In this document: piece by piece, positions 44,131 to 54,232 of the stretch
How the letters are laid out: every line of letters starts with the position of its first letter
Numbering within the stretch: the first letter of the stretch is position 1
DNA from: Oricola indica
Lineage (GTDB): Bacteria > Pseudomonadota > Alphaproteobacteria > Rhizobiales > Rhizobiaceae
Length of the DNA: 64,000 nucleotides
Reading direction: 5' to 3'
Assembly (NCBI RefSeq): GCF_019966595.1
Contig: NZ_JAINFJ010000001.1
Span: forward strand, 310,001 to 374,000
Notes under the pieces: model-generated
What the model saw: only the letters and a program-made list of their open reading frames with translations
Told to the model about the DNA's origin: nothing
Database searches by the model: none
Position numbers and translations under genes: made by a program

Positions 44131-45291
44131 TCAGCCCCGGTCCAGCACCTCGACGGCAAGAATAGTCGGCATGTGGCGGGCGATTTCCTGCCATGTCTCG
44201 CCTTCGTCGGCGGTGGCGAAGACCGATCCCGAATTGGTGCCGAAATAGACACCGGCGGGATCGCGGCGGTCGCCGCCCATCGCCTGGCGCAGAACCGTGA
44301 AATAGCAGGCTTCCTGCGGCAGGCCCTTGCGCATGTCCTGCCATGTCTGGCCGCCGTCGCGCGAACGCCAGACCGCCGCCGCCGCATCCGGCGGGAAGCG
44401 GCCCTCCATGTCGCCATTGAGCGGCAGCGTGAAGATGGTTTCGGGATCGCGCGGATGGACGCGGATCGGGAAGCCGAAGGTCGACGGCAAGCCCGCCGTG
44501 ATGTCGTCCCAGCTTCGCCCGCCATCGGTGGACCGCCAGACGCCATGATGGTTCTGCTGATAGAGCAGGTCGCCGTCGCCTGGCGCGCGCATCATGTTAT
44601 GAACGCAGTGCCCGATATCGCCGTCGCGCGGCGCGGCGGGATGATCGTGATGGGCGCATGACTCGGCATTGGACAGCCGATTGCGGCGCTCCCACGACGT
44701 GCCGCCATCCTCGGTAGCGAAGACGCCGGCCGCCGAGATGCCGATCCACATCTTGGCCGGATCGGACGGATCGGAGACGATTGTGTGCAGCACCAGCCCG
44801 GCCGCGCCGGGGCTCCAGGAGTCGGCCGTGGGGTGATTGGCCAGCCCTTCCAGATGGTCCCAGGTTCTGCCGCCATCCTTGGAGGCAAGCAGGCGAGCCG
44901 GCTTCGTGCCCGCATAGAGCGTGCCATGCGCGTAATGCAGCGACCAGATCTGCGAGAACTTGTCCTCGAAGGGTGGCGGCGTGTCGGTCCAACCGATCAT
45001 CGCCGCGAATTCCGGATCGTTGGCGGCCCACTCGTCCATGGTGCCCTTGGTGAGCTTTGTCAGCTCCCAGGTCTCGCCGCCATCCTCGGAGCGCCAGACA
45101 CCCGCGCCGTGCCAATCCCCACCGCCCCCGGCCCATAGCGTGCCGGTCTCCGGGTCGCCGATGACATGGTTGATCGGCCAACCGCCGCAATGCGGCCCCG
45201 TGACCGACCAACCGGAGCGATCCGCGCCGCCCGAAACAAGAAATGCACCCTTCGTGGTTCCGACCAGAACCGTAACCGTGCCATCCGCCAT
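44131..45291 (-). CDS. BNR/WD40-like beta-propeller protein (exo-sialidase-like fold)
   Basis: The 386-residue protein is built from repeated BNR (Asp-box) motifs of the form S.DGG.TW: RSEDGGETWELTK, ASKDGGRTWDHLE, ATEDGGTSWERRN, RSTDGGRSWDDIT, RSRDGGQTWQDMR and ATADEGETWQEIA. Six or more blades of a beta-propeller are therefore visible. It has no signal peptide at the chosen ATG, so it may be cytoplasmic. Similar proteins are often named glycosyl hydrolase or sialidase-like, but the catalytic residues of true sialidases are not recognisable. Role unknown. It ends 20 bases from the convergent CRTAC1-like gene. Confidence 0.8.
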   Translation of the reverse strand: MADGTVTVLVGTTKGAFLVSGGADRSGWSVTGPHCGGWPINHVIGDPETGTLWAGGGGDWHGAGVWRSEDGGETWELTKLTKGTMDEWAANDPEFAAMIGWTDTPPPFEDKFSQIWSLHYAHGTLYAGTKPARLLASKDGGRTWDHLEGLANHPTADSWSPGAAGLVLHTIVSDPSDPAKMWIGISAAGVFATEDGGTSWERRNRLSNAESCAHHDHPAAPRDGDIGHCVHNMMRAPGDGDLLYQQNHHGVWRSTDGGRSWDDITAGLPSTFGFPIRVHPRDPETIFTLPLNGDMEGRFPPDAAAAVWRSRDGGQTWQDMRKGLPQEACYFTVLRQAMGGDRRDPAGVYFGTNSGSVFATADEGETWQEIARHMPTILAVEVLDRG

Positions 45292-45425
45292 GCACCTGAC
45301 CCTCCGCGACGGAAGGAGCGTATCGCAAGATAGATTGATGTCAACGTAATTTCAGTCTCCGATCTCTGTGTCACGCGCAACGCGCCTATATCCGCCCGAC
45401 GCCGGACAAATCACCCGGCGCTATG

Positions 45426-46448
45426 TCAGCGCCAACCGAGCGCCGGGGCGACATGGGTCAGGATCGCCTCGATGACATGGGCGTTGTAGTCGACGCCGAG
45501 CATGTTCGGCACGGTGAGGAGCAGCGTATCCGCCTCGGCGATTGCCTCGTCGCCCTTCAACTGCTCGATGAGCCGGTCCGGCTCGTCGGCATAGCTGCGG
45601 CCGAAGATTGCCCGCATGTCCTGATCGATGTAGCCGATCTGGTCGCTGTCCTTGCCGCCCCTGCCGAAATACATGCGGTCCATATCGTTCATAAGAGCGA
45701 AGATAGACCGGCTGACGGAAACGCGCGGCGTGCGGGCATGCCCCGCTTCCTGCCATGCGGCACGATAGGCGCGAATCTGCTTTGCCTGCTGAACGTGGAA
45801 AGGTTCTCCCGTCTCGTCGACCTTGAGCGTGGAGCTTTGCAAATGCATGCCGAGTTTCGCCGCCCACACGGCGGTCGCGTCGGAGGCGGCGCCCCACCAG
45901 ATGCGCTCCCGCAACCCTTCCGAATGGGGCTCCAGCCTCAGCAGGCCGGGCGGATTGGGGAACATCGGGTTCGGATTGGGCTGGGCGAAACCCTTTCCGC
46001 TCAGATGCTCGAGAAAGATCTCGGCATGGCGGCGGGCCAACTCGGCGTGGGTCTCCCCCTCGCCCGGCTCGTATCCGAAATAACGCCATCCATCGATCAC
46101 CTGTTCGGGCGAACCGCGGCTGATGCCGAGTTGCAGCCGACCGCCGGCGATCAGATCGGCCGCACCGGCATCCTCGACCATGTAGAGCGGGTTTTCGTAG
46201 CGCATGTCGATCACGCCGGTGCCGATCTCGATCTTCGAGGTCCGCGCGCCGACGGCGGCGAGAAGTGGAAAGGGCGAGCCGAGCTGGCGCGCGAAATGGT
46301 GGACGCGGAAATAGGCCCCGTCGAGACCCAGTTCCTCGGCGGCGACCGCCAGGTCGATCGATTGCAGCAGGGCGTCGGATGCGGTGCGCACCGGCGCGCC
46401 ACTGTCGGGCGACCAGTGGCCGAAGGAAAGAAAGCCGATCGATTTCAT
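45426..46448 (-). CDS. Luciferase-like (LLM-class) flavin-dependent oxidoreductase
   Basis: The 340-residue protein has the bacterial-luciferase TIM-barrel pattern: an N-terminal SIGFLSFGHW-type strand, the DGAYFRVHHFARQLGSPFPL segment (about 40-60) that replaces the usual catalytic HH region, and IEIGTGVIDMRYENPLYMVE (about 73). The sequence GGRLQLGISRGSPEQVIDGW follows. The enzyme should use FMNH2 or F420-like reduced flavin to oxidise an unknown organic compound. It stands alone on its strand with no flavin reductase next to it. Confidence 0.87.
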   Translation of the reverse strand: MKSIGFLSFGHWSPDSGAPVRTASDALLQSIDLAVAAEELGLDGAYFRVHHFARQLGSPFPLLAAVGARTSKIEIGTGVIDMRYENPLYMVEDAGAADLIAGGRLQLGISRGSPEQVIDGWRYFGYEPGEGETHAELARRHAEIFLEHLSGKGFAQPNPNPMFPNPPGLLRLEPHSEGLRERIWWGAASDATAVWAAKLGMHLQSSTLKVDETGEPFHVQQAKQIRAYRAAWQEAGHARTPRVSVSRSIFALMNDMDRMYFGRGGKDSDQIGYIDQDMRAIFGRSYADEPDRLIEQLKGDEAIAEADTLLLTVPNMLGVDYNAHVIEAILTHVAPALGWR

Positions 46449-46562
46449 GATTGCGTAACTCCAGCAAACGGGCGCGCCGACAAGGCGCGTTGTTGCTCGT
46501 TACCTAGGTAGCCGCCTCGGCGACACGCAAGGGAGACAGATCGTTCAGCAAAAGAACGGCCT

Positions 46563-47777
46563 TCAACCGCCCGCCGGAATGCCGAGCAGGGCGACCGCGA
46601 AGGCGACCGCCGCCAGTGTTCCGAACAGGGCGACCCTGCCCTGCTCGCCTCGTCTGCGCGCCACGAACACCGCGACCATGCATTGCATCGCGTAGAACAG
46701 CGCGAAGGCGCGCGACGCCAGCGCGACGATTGAAACCACGTCGGTGGCCCAGATCACCAGCAACGAGACAGCGCCGATCAGGACATAGGCATGGCGCGCA
46801 TTGACGTATTTGTGCGTCGTTTCCGAAATCAGACCGCTTCCGCCGATGGAATCAGCGACCGCCGCGCTGAACTGGCTGGCGATCGCCCCGCCCGCGACCA
46901 CGAAGGGCAGCCAGGGCGAGACATTTCCGACGACCTCGATAAAGGCCGCCACGTCGGTGCTCGACGTGAACAGCGGATAGAGCGGCACGGCCAGGATGAA
47001 GAACGCCAGATAGACCAGCGACGAGGAAATCTGCGCGCGCCGCATCGCGGAGATCCTTGTATCGGCATCATAGAGATCGCCCATGAACCGCGTCGTCTCG
47101 AAGCCCTGCACGATGATCAGCAGCCCCATCAGGAAGCGCAGCGTGTCCCAGTCGAATGTGTGTTTTTCCTGGAGCGCCGCCGTCCAGCTGTAGTCGGACG
47201 GCAGGGCCAGCCCGAAGATGAGGAGCGAAACCAGCAGCGCGGTGATTGCGGCCAGATTGGCGCTGACGGTGAAGGTCTCGGCCTTTTCGACGCCATGCAG
47301 CCCGCGCACCGCGCCGACGAGGCAGATTGCGGAGACGATGACGGTGGCGACGACCTTGCCCAGATTCGGATCAGTATATCCGAGCAACTTCATGCCGAAG
47401 GCCGCCAGCAGCACGAGATAGTAGGACACGGAGATGAAATAGGCGCCGATCAGGACGATCTGCGATACCGTCTCGACGGACTTGATGACGTGGCCGGGCT
47501 TCGCGCCATCGAGAAGCGGTTCGGCGTAGCGGATATTGTAGCGGATCGCGCCGCCGATCAGGTAGGCGAGCCCGGTCAGGCCCAGCACCGCGGCAATCGC
47601 CCAGACGCCAATCGCGCTGGCCATCAGCGGCACGGACACAAGGAATCCGCTGCCGATGATCGACGCCAGCGGCGTCACCGTCGCCGCCCAGCCGGTATTG
47701 CCGCGAACGCGCGGAGTGATGAGAATGACGAAAACCGCGACCAGCGTGCAGCCCATCGCGATGTCGAGAAAGTTCAT
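46563..47777 (-). CDS. Integral membrane transporter, APC-superfamily-like
   Basis: The 404-residue protein has about 11 hydrophobic segments. The first loop after helix one, VTPLASIIGSGFLVSVPLMA (about residues 34-53), resembles the unwound GSG helix of APC-fold permeases. Other features are GGAIRYNIRYAEPLLDGAKP and SQFSAAVADSIGGSGLISET late in the protein. The APC fold covers amino-acid and NRAMP-type metal transporters, and the NRAMP DPGN and MPH motifs are absent, so an organic substrate is more likely. Not linked in an operon to its neighbours. Substrate unknown. Confidence 0.75.
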   Translation of the reverse strand: MNFLDIAMGCTLVAVFVILITPRVRGNTGWAATVTPLASIIGSGFLVSVPLMASAIGVWAIAAVLGLTGLAYLIGGAIRYNIRYAEPLLDGAKPGHVIKSVETVSQIVLIGAYFISVSYYLVLLAAFGMKLLGYTDPNLGKVVATVIVSAICLVGAVRGLHGVEKAETFTVSANLAAITALLVSLLIFGLALPSDYSWTAALQEKHTFDWDTLRFLMGLLIIVQGFETTRFMGDLYDADTRISAMRRAQISSSLVYLAFFILAVPLYPLFTSSTDVAAFIEVVGNVSPWLPFVVAGGAIASQFSAAVADSIGGSGLISETTHKYVNARHAYVLIGAVSLLVIWATDVVSIVALASRAFALFYAMQCMVAVFVARRRGEQGRVALFGTLAAVAFAVALLGIPAGG

Positions 47778-47967
47778 CGTGTCACTCCCGGCGCCGGACT
47801 TCCCTGGTGTCGAATCGTAGAGTTTGGATTAACGGACGGACAAGGCGATGGACACCATTGCACGCCCGCACAAAAAAGGTGGACGCGAAAACGCCCACCC
47901 TCGAAACTCTCGCCAAGTCAAAAGGTTGCGCCCGCCGGATGATTCGATGCCGCAACCGCGTTCAGGA

Positions 47968-49323
47968 TCACTTCTTGCCCGGCGTGCCGTCGAACTTCTT
48001 TTCAAGCGAGTCCCAGCAGTCGATATAGTCGTCCTGCAGGGGCGCTTCCTTTGCCGCGAATTCTGTCAGGTGCTGCGGAAAACGCGTCTCGAACATGAAG
48101 CTCATCGTGTTGTCGAGCTTTTCCGGCTTCAGGTCGGAATTCGACGCTTTCTCGAAGGCATCGCGGTCCGGCCCGTGCGGCAGCATCATGTTGTGCAGAC
48201 TGATGCCGCCCGGCACGAAGCCCTGCGGCTTGGCGTCGTATTGGCCGTAAATGTTGCCCATCAGTTCCGACATGATGTTCTTGTGGTACCAGGGCGGACG
48301 GAACGTGTCCTCCATCACCATCCAGCGCTCGCGGAACAGCACGAAATCGATATTGGCCGTGCCCGGCACGCCGGACGGCGCGGTCAGCACCGTGAAGATC
48401 GACGGATCCGGGTGATCGAACAGGATCGAGCCGATCGGGCAGTAATTGCGCATGTCGTATTTCACCGGCGCGTAATTGCCGTGCCAGGCAACCACGTCGA
48501 GCGGCGAATGACCAATCTTCGTGACGTGGAACTGGCCGCACCACTTGATGGTCAGCGTGGACGGAACTTCGCGATCCTCATAGGCGGCTACCGGCGTCTT
48601 GAAGTCGCGGCGGTTGGCCATGCAGTTCGCGCCGATCGGGCCCCTGCCCGGCAGTTCAAACTTCTGGCCGTAATTCTCGCAGACGAAACCGCGCGCCGGC
48701 CCGTCGACCAGCTCGACACGATAAACCAGTCCGCGCGGGATGATCGCGATCTCCTTCGGCTCCAGCTCGATGACGCCGAGCTCGGTGCAAAAGCGCAGGC
48801 GCCCTTCCTGCGGTACGACCAGGAGTTCGGAATCGGCCGAGTAGAAATACTCGTCCACCATCGATTCGGTGACGAGATAGATGTGGCTCGCCATACCGAC
48901 CTGGGTATTGACGTCGCCGGCCGTGGTCATCGTGCGCATGCCAGTCAGCCAGTTGAACGACTCGTCGCCATGGGGAACGGGGTCCCAGCGATACTGGCCA
49001 AGCGAGATCACGTCCGGATCGACGTTTGGCGCCGATTTCCAGTAGGACAGGTCGATCTTCTCGTAACGGCCGGAATGCTTCACCGAGGGGCGGATGCGGT
49101 AACACCATGTCCGCTCGTTCTGGTGGCTCGGCGCAGTGAAGGCCGTGCCCGACAGTTGTTCGCCGTAAAGCCCGTAATTGCACTTCTGCGGCGAATTCAT
49201 GCCTTGCGGCAGCGCGCCGGGCAGTGCTTCGGTCTCGAAATCATTGCCGAATCCCGGCATGTATTGCAGGTCGTTGGCGCCGGCCTTCTGACCGGTTGCA
49301 GTTTCGGGTGCCTTGTCGAGCAT
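47968..49323 (-). CDS. hmgA: Homogentisate 1,2-dioxygenase
   Basis: This iron enzyme opens the ring of homogentisate to maleylacetoacetate in tyrosine and phenylalanine breakdown. From the ATG at 49323 (AGGAGG ribosome site) it has 451 residues, normal for the family. Signature regions are [20 protein letters not shown] near the start, [10 protein letters not shown], the metal-ligand segment [16 protein letters not shown] (His and Glu ligands) and [15 protein letters not shown] with the third ligand region. The other pathway genes (maiA, fahA, hpd) are not in the window. A MarR-like inverted repeat lies 42 bases before the start codon and probably controls it. Confidence 0.97.
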   Translation of the reverse strand: MLDKAPETATGQKAGANDLQYMPGFGNDFETEALPGALPQGMNSPQKCNYGLYGEQLSGTAFTAPSHQNERTWCYRIRPSVKHSGRYEKIDLSYWKSAPNVDPDVISLGQYRWDPVPHGDESFNWLTGMRTMTTAGDVNTQVGMASHIYLVTESMVDEYFYSADSELLVVPQEGRLRFCTELGVIELEPKEIAIIPRGLVYRVELVDGPARGFVCENYGQKFELPGRGPIGANCMANRRDFKTPVAAYEDREVPSTLTIKWCGQFHVTKIGHSPLDVVAWHGNYAPVKYDMRNYCPIGSILFDHPDPSIFTVLTAPSGVPGTANIDFVLFRERWMVMEDTFRPPWYHKNIMSELMGNIYGQYDAKPQGFVPGGISLHNMMLPHGPDRDAFEKASNSDLKPEKLDNTMSFMFETRFPQHLTEFAAKEAPLQDDYIDCWDSLEKKFDGTPGKK

Positions 49324-49364
49324 GAGTATCCTCCTCGCCGGGTTTTCGAATTGGCGTAAAGGTA

Positions 49365-49384
49365 ATGGTTGCATTTGTAACCAT
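49365..49384. promoter_or_regulatory. Candidate MarR-type operator upstream of hmgA
   Basis: ATGGTTGCA-TT-TGTAACCAT is an inverted repeat with one mismatch in nine-base arms. It sits 42-61 bases before the hmgA start, over the likely promoter. This is the usual size and shape of a MarR-family site. Confidence 0.6.
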
Positions 49385-49508
49385 CAACGATGCCACACGA
49401 CCGATTCCGCGCAGCCGAAATCAGCGTTCACGACAATCATATAGGCGAAATTTTGCGGTCTGCAGCCATCCTACAACCCTCCCGCAAGCCTCGCGCGATA
49501 ACCTTTCG

Positions 49509-49522
49509 TTAACCATCCTTAA
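49509..49522. promoter_or_regulatory. CtrA-like TTAA-N6-TTAA element upstream of minC
   Basis: CGTTAACCATCCTTAACG contains two TTAA half-sites separated by six bases, one short of the CtrA consensus of seven, and includes the TTAACCAT core. A further TTAACC half-site lies at 49547-49552, just before the minC start codon (49556). In Sinorhizobium CtrA is known to control the min genes. Confidence 0.5.
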
Positions 49523-49555
49523 CGTAGTCATTCTGGAAACGGAAAATTAACCAAG

Positions 49556-50287
49556 ATGACCGAAGTGTTGACCGCTCCGCAGCCGATACGCCTCAAGGGC
49601 CGCTCTTTCCTGGCGCTGGTTCTCAGCCCGGAAATGCCCTTCGGAGACTGGCTGATGCGGCTCGACGATCTCGCGGAACGGTCAGCCGGTTTCTTCCTTC
49701 AGCGCCCCATTGTCCTCGATCTCGACGGACTGGACGTGGACCGCGAGCAATTGCGCGATCTTCTTGAACGGCTGGACGAGCGAAACGTGCGAATCATGGG
49801 GATCGAAGGCGCGCGGCCTTCCATCCTGGGACCCGACACGCCGCCGGCCATGTCGGGCGGACGTCCGGCCTCCGATATCGAGGCGCCGGAAACCGACAAA
49901 CGCGCGGCGGCCACGACGAACGCGAAGCCCGCGGCGCCGGAATGGAAGCCCGGACGCTCGGTCCCCTCCATCATCGTGTCGGAACCCGTGCGTTCCGGGC
50001 AGTCTTTGATGTTCGAAGGCGACATCACAGTGGTCGGGTCGGTCTCGTCGGGCGCGGAAATCGTCGCCGGCGGTTCGATCCATATCTACGGAACGCTGCG
50101 CGGACGCGCGGCGGCCGGCTCGATGGGCGACACCTCGGCGCGCATCTTCTGTTCGAAGCTCGAGGCGGAACTCGTCGCGATCGCCGGCCTCTACAAGACA
50201 TCCGAGGACATGCAGCCCGAGCTGCGCGGAAAATCCGTGCAGTTCTGGCTCAAGGACGATGCGTTACTGGCGGAAAAACTAGGCTGA
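49556..50287 (+). CDS. minC: Septum site-determining protein MinC
   Basis: MinC inhibits FtsZ assembly away from mid-cell. The 243-residue protein has the N-terminal FtsZ-inhibiting domain (about residues 8-85, [15 protein letters not shown], then [10 protein letters not shown]) and a flexible linker rich in Pro/Ala (about 95-135). The C-terminal beta-helix domain (about 140-240) has [20 protein letters not shown], the MinD-binding and dimer surface. Gene order minC-minD-minE is conserved, with minD starting 33 bases later. The upstream TTAA-type sites suggest cell-cycle control. Confidence 0.96.
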   Translation: MTEVLTAPQPIRLKGRSFLALVLSPEMPFGDWLMRLDDLAERSAGFFLQRPIVLDLDGLDVDREQLRDLLERLDERNVRIMGIEGARPSILGPDTPPAMSGGRPASDIEAPETDKRAAATTNAKPAAPEWKPGRSVPSIIVSEPVRSGQSLMFEGDITVVGSVSSGAEIVAGGSIHIYGTLRGRAAAGSMGDTSARIFCSKLEAELVAIAGLYKTSEDMQPELRGKSVQFWLKDDALLAEKLG

Positions 50288-50320
50288 ACCGGCACCTGGC
50301 CGGGAAAAAGGGAGACAGGA

Positions 50321-51136
50321 ATGGGAAAGGCGATAGTCGTGACGTCCGGCAAGGGCGGAGTCGGCAAGACAACGACAACGGCGGCACTCGGTGCGGCGCT
50401 GGCGCAGCGTGGCGAGAAGGTCGTGGTGGTGGATTTCGATGTCGGCCTGCGCAATCTCGACCTCGTCATGGGTGCGGAACGGCGCGTCGTCTACGACCTG
50501 ATCAACGTCATCCATGGAGAGGCCAAGCTGCAACAGGCCTTGATCCGCGACAAGCGGCTAGAGACGCTCTACCTGCTGCCCGCCTCGCAGACCCGCGACA
50601 AGGACAAGCTGACGCCCGAAGGCGTCGAACAGGTGATTTCCGCACTGAAGAAGAATTTCGACTGGGTCATCTGCGACAGCCCGGCCGGCATCGAACGCGG
50701 CCCGACCATGGCGATGCGCCATGCCGATATCGCGATCATCGTCACCAATCCAGAAGTCTCCTCGGTGCGCGATTCGGACCGTATCATCGGCCTGCTCGAC
50801 GCCAAGACGGTCAAGGCGGAACGCGGCGAGCGCGTGGAAAAGCACCTGCTCGTGACGCGTTACGACCCGGCGCGCGCCGAAGCCGGCGACATGCTGCAGG
50901 TCGACGACGTTCTCGAGATCCTGTCGATCCCGCTTCTCGGCATCATCCCCGAAAGCACCGACGTGCTGCGCGCGTCCAATCTCGGCACGCCGGTCACGCT
51001 GGCCGACAAGCAGAGCGAGACGGCACAGGCCTATTTCGAAGCTGCGCGACGGCTCACGGGCGAGATCATTCCGGTCACCATCCCGAGCGACCGGCGGAGC
51101 TTCTTCGGCAAATTCTTCGGAAGGAAAGCCGCATGA
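50321..51136 (+). CDS. minD: Septum site-determining ATPase MinD
   Basis: The 271-residue ParA/MinD ATPase carries the deviant Walker A motif [11 protein letters not shown] (about residues 9-18), switch segment [15 protein letters not shown] (about 38-52) and the DSPAGIERG motif. The C-terminal amphipathic helix ([10 protein letters not shown]) inserts into the membrane in the ATP state. It recruits MinC and is released by MinE, giving the pole-to-pole oscillation or polar gradient that places the division site. GGAGACAGG ribosome site; stop overlaps minE by four bases. Confidence 0.97.
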   Translation: MGKAIVVTSGKGGVGKTTTTAALGAALAQRGEKVVVVDFDVGLRNLDLVMGAERRVVYDLINVIHGEAKLQQALIRDKRLETLYLLPASQTRDKDKLTPEGVEQVISALKKNFDWVICDSPAGIERGPTMAMRHADIAIIVTNPEVSSVRDSDRIIGLLDAKTVKAERGERVEKHLLVTRYDPARAEAGDMLQVDDVLEILSIPLLGIIPESTDVLRASNLGTPVTLADKQSETAQAYFEAARRLTGEIIPVTIPSDRRSFFGKFFGRKAA

Positions 51137-51396
51137 ATATCCTCAGGCTCTTTCGCAAGCCGAAATCGGCTTCGACTGCGCGCGACCGATTGCAGGTGCT
51201 GCTCGCCCACGAACGGGCTTCGGTGGGCGGCAACGATCTCGTGGGCCTGCTCAGGGACGAAATCCTCGCCGTCATTTCCAAACACGTGCAGGTCGACAGC
51301 AACAAGGTCTATGTGAAGATGGAGCGCGGGGCACAGGTCTCGACGCTCGAGGTCGATGTGCAAATCCCATTCGACACTGGCGTCAAGGCGGCCTGA
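51133..51396 (+). CDS. minE: Cell division topological specificity factor MinE
   Basis: The 87-residue protein has the short N-terminal membrane-targeting helix ([20 protein letters not shown]), the MinD-contact region ([10 protein letters not shown]) and the C-terminal dimerisation domain ([20 protein letters not shown]). MinE stimulates MinD ATPase and restricts MinCD to the poles. Translation is coupled to minD by an ATGA overlap. It ends six bases from the convergent diguanylate cyclase gene. Confidence 0.96.
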   Translation: MNILRLFRKPKSASTARDRLQVLLAHERASVGGNDLVGLLRDEILAVISKHVQVDSNKVYVKMERGAQVSTLEVDVQIPFDTGVKAA

Positions 51397-51402
51397 GGCC
51401 GC

Positions 51403-54072
51403 CTACGCCACCTTCCGCCAGCGCTCCTCGCGCACGAATTTCATCAATTCCTCGGACGGCATCGGCATTGCGAAGGCATAGCCCTGCAAGGCGTCGCAGC
51501 CCAGATCACGCAATATCCTGGCGTGTTCCACGCTCTCCACGCCCTCGGCTATGACCTTCACGCCGAGCGACTGGCCGATATCGATGATCGAGGCGACGAG
51601 ACGGCGCTGGCTATCGGAGTCGACGATCGGCGTGATCAGCCGGCGATCGATCTTCAGCCGCGACGGACGCAGGTGAATCAGGCTGATGATCGACGCGTAG
51701 CCGGTGCCGAAATCGTCCAGTTCGATGTCGATGCCAAGACCCTTCAGCCGTTCGATATTGTCCGCGATCGTGTCGTTGCCCTCATCGAGGAAGATCGATT
51801 CCAGCAATTCGAACGATAGCGTGTTCGGTTCGATCGCGAGCCCGTCGAGCCGCGTAATCAGATCGACGTCCTGCAACTGGCCCGCCGACACGTTGACGGA
51901 CATTTTCGGGATCGAGATACCGGCCGCTTCCCAGCGTTTCGACTGCCAAAGCGTCTGTTCCAGGATCGTGCGGTCGATCAGCGGCACGACATTGAGCTCG
52001 TCGGCAATCTTGAGGAACACTTCCGGCGCCAACACGCCCTCACGGGGATGCTCCCAGCGCGCAAGCGCCTCGACGCCCACGATTTCAAGGCTTTTTGCGT
52101 CGAACTGCGGCTGGAACCAGGGCAGGAATTCCTGCCGTTCGAGACCGTTCAGAATATCGTCGGCGACGCTCTTGTTGCGCACGATCTCGGCCTTCAGCGC
52201 GGCGGAGAAGAACTCGAAGCGGTTGCGGCCGTTGCTCTTGGCCCGGTAAAGCGCGATGTCCGCGTCGATCAGCAGCCGCCGACCGTAATCGCTCGCGCTG
52301 TCATCGGCCATTGCGACACCGATACTCACGCCGAAACGGCATTCGTGTCCCTCATAGGGAACCGGCTGGCGCATTTGTTCGATGATGCGGCCGGCAAGCA
52401 CCGATAGATGTGCCTCGTCAGTCGGCGTCGTCGTCGCGATGACGAACTCGTCGCCGCCGATCCGCGCGACGAAGTCTTCGGACCGCGTGTTTGCCCGCAG
52501 GACCCTGGCGGCATGGACCAGCATGGCGTCTCCCGCCGCATGGCCCAGCGTGTCGTTGATCTGTTTGAAGCGGTCCAGATCGATATGCAGCAGCGCCGTG
52601 GCCTTCGGCCCGGCGCGCCCGTTGAGAAGCCGCTCGTCGAGGAAACGCCGGTTCGGCAGACCGGTCAGGCTGTCATGCAGCGAATTGCGCTCCATTTGCG
52701 CACGCGCATCTTCCAGTTCGCGGTTACGTATCTCGGCATTCTGCTTGGCGATCAGAAGGCGGGTCTTGAGTTCGAAATCCGCCGAGACGTCCCAGTTGAC
52801 GCCAACGATGTAGCGCTGTCCGCCAATATCATTGTGCACGGCTCCAATGGCCCTGATCCAGCGTGTCATGCCATTGGCCAGAAGCACACGGAACTCTGAC
52901 GCATACCGACCGCCCGCTTCGATCGCCTCCCTGAACTCCTCTTCCGCCTGTTCGCGATCTTCGGGGTGAAGGGCTTTCGACCAGTAGTCGTATTCGTTCG
53001 CATCGACTTCCGGGGGAACGCCGTAGAGTTCCTTCATCCGATCGTCCCATTTCATCTCGCGCGTATCAAGATTGAGTTCCCAGATGCCGATCCGCGACGT
53101 ATCCAGAGCGAGTTTAAGGCGGCGCGAGAGCTTTTGAAGCTGGTCCTGACGCCGACCCAGTTCGCGAATGTGCGAACGCCTCTGGTCATAGAGATGCCCG
53201 GCGATGGAGATCGGGAGTACAACAAGCAGGCCAGCGATCACAGTGAAGAGACGAAGCTGCCAGACACCATCCGGCACATCCGACCAGCCGCCTTTCGGCA
53301 CCGCGGCGAGCCGCCAGCGGCCGCTCGGCAACGAGACCTCGGACAAGACCGGATCGTTCTCGAAAATCGCTTCGTCCCCGAAGAAGACGGTGCCATCCGT
53401 CGCAGCCGCATCCCTGCCTGAAATGGCGATCTCGATCGAAAGATCGGGGTCGAGCAGTCCGCTGTCAGCATAGAGGCGGTCCACATCAACAACTGCAGAG
53501 ACGAGGCCCCAAAGCATTGAATTGCCCTCGACGTCCTCGGTAAAGACCGGGAACCTGCCGATGAAGCCGCGCCCGCCCTGCAGGAGATTTACCGGACCGG
53601 CAAGGATCATCTCGCCGGAGTCGACGGCGCGGAGGGCCGCCTCGCGCTGCAACTCGTTGTTCCTGTAATCCAGACCGATCGCCTTTTCGTTCCCTTCGAT
53701 CGGATGCATCAGGCTGATGACCAGATCGGGCGCCGCCGCGATGTTTCGGAGTTGAGAGTGCGAGCCTATCAGGCTGTCCGCGATGCGACTGAATCGCCGT
53801 TGGTCGATGTCGGGCTGCGTCGCGATGACCGCGACGAGGCCGCGCACGAGCTGGATATTGCTGTTGATGTTGCCCTCGAGCCTGGCACGGACGAGACCCA
53901 GTTGCTCATTGACGTCGGCGCGGAGCCGCTGATGGTGGACGATGCGGTTCTGATATTCCGCGAACATCCCGGTCGCTATCGTAACGAAGAGCGCGATCCC
54001 GCCGGCGACGATGCTGGGCCGCCAAAAAAGCTGGCCATTGCTGGATCGGTTCATCAAATTCAACGGCATCAA
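51403..54072 (-). CDS. Membrane CHASE-PAS-GGDEF-EAL protein (cyclic-di-GMP turnover)
   Basis: The 889-residue protein has a membrane helix near the N-terminus (about 20-40), a periplasmic CHASE sensory domain (about 45-270) and a second helix (about 275-300). A PAS/PAC domain follows (about 335-450, IGIWELNLDTREMKWDD). The GGDEF domain (about 480-640) has the intact active site ARIGGDEFVIA. The EAL domain (about 655-885) has EALARW, FELLES and LDDFGTGYAS. Both enzyme motifs look intact, so it could make or break down cyclic-di-GMP depending on its signal. Which activity dominates cannot be read from the sequence. Not in an operon. Confidence 0.92.
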   Translation of the reverse strand: MMPLNLMNRSSNGQLFWRPSIVAGGIALFVTIATGMFAEYQNRIVHHQRLRADVNEQLGLVRARLEGNINSNIQLVRGLVAVIATQPDIDQRRFSRIADSLIGSHSQLRNIAAAPDLVISLMHPIEGNEKAIGLDYRNNELQREAALRAVDSGEMILAGPVNLLQGGRGFIGRFPVFTEDVEGNSMLWGLVSAVVDVDRLYADSGLLDPDLSIEIAISGRDAAATDGTVFFGDEAIFENDPVLSEVSLPSGRWRLAAVPKGGWSDVPDGVWQLRLFTVIAGLLVVLPISIAGHLYDQRRSHIRELGRRQDQLQKLSRRLKLALDTSRIGIWELNLDTREMKWDDRMKELYGVPPEVDANEYDYWSKALHPEDREQAEEEFREAIEAGGRYASEFRVLLANGMTRWIRAIGAVHNDIGGQRYIVGVNWDVSADFELKTRLLIAKQNAEIRNRELEDARAQMERNSLHDSLTGLPNRRFLDERLLNGRAGPKATALLHIDLDRFKQINDTLGHAAGDAMLVHAARVLRANTRSEDFVARIGGDEFVIATTTPTDEAHLSVLAGRIIEQMRQPVPYEGHECRFGVSIGVAMADDSASDYGRRLLIDADIALYRAKSNGRNRFEFFSAALKAEIVRNKSVADDILNGLERQEFLPWFQPQFDAKSLEIVGVEALARWEHPREGVLAPEVFLKIADELNVVPLIDRTILEQTLWQSKRWEAAGISIPKMSVNVSAGQLQDVDLITRLDGLAIEPNTLSFELLESIFLDEGNDTIADNIERLKGLGIDIELDDFGTGYASIISLIHLRPSRLKIDRRLITPIVDSDSQRRLVASIIDIGQSLGVKVIAEGVESVEHARILRDLGCDALQGYAFAMPMPSEELMKFVREERWRKVA

Positions 54073-54232
54073 GTCCCGCGATCATCGGTCTCGGCGCGCA
54101 TTCACCGGGACCCGAATTCAAGATTCAGGCCAGTCTAGACATGAAATCTGAAACAAATGACTAAGGGGAAGCCCCGATCATTCAGGGAATTAGAACGCTT
54201 TGAAGTGCCGCAATCGCCGAACAACGCGCATA

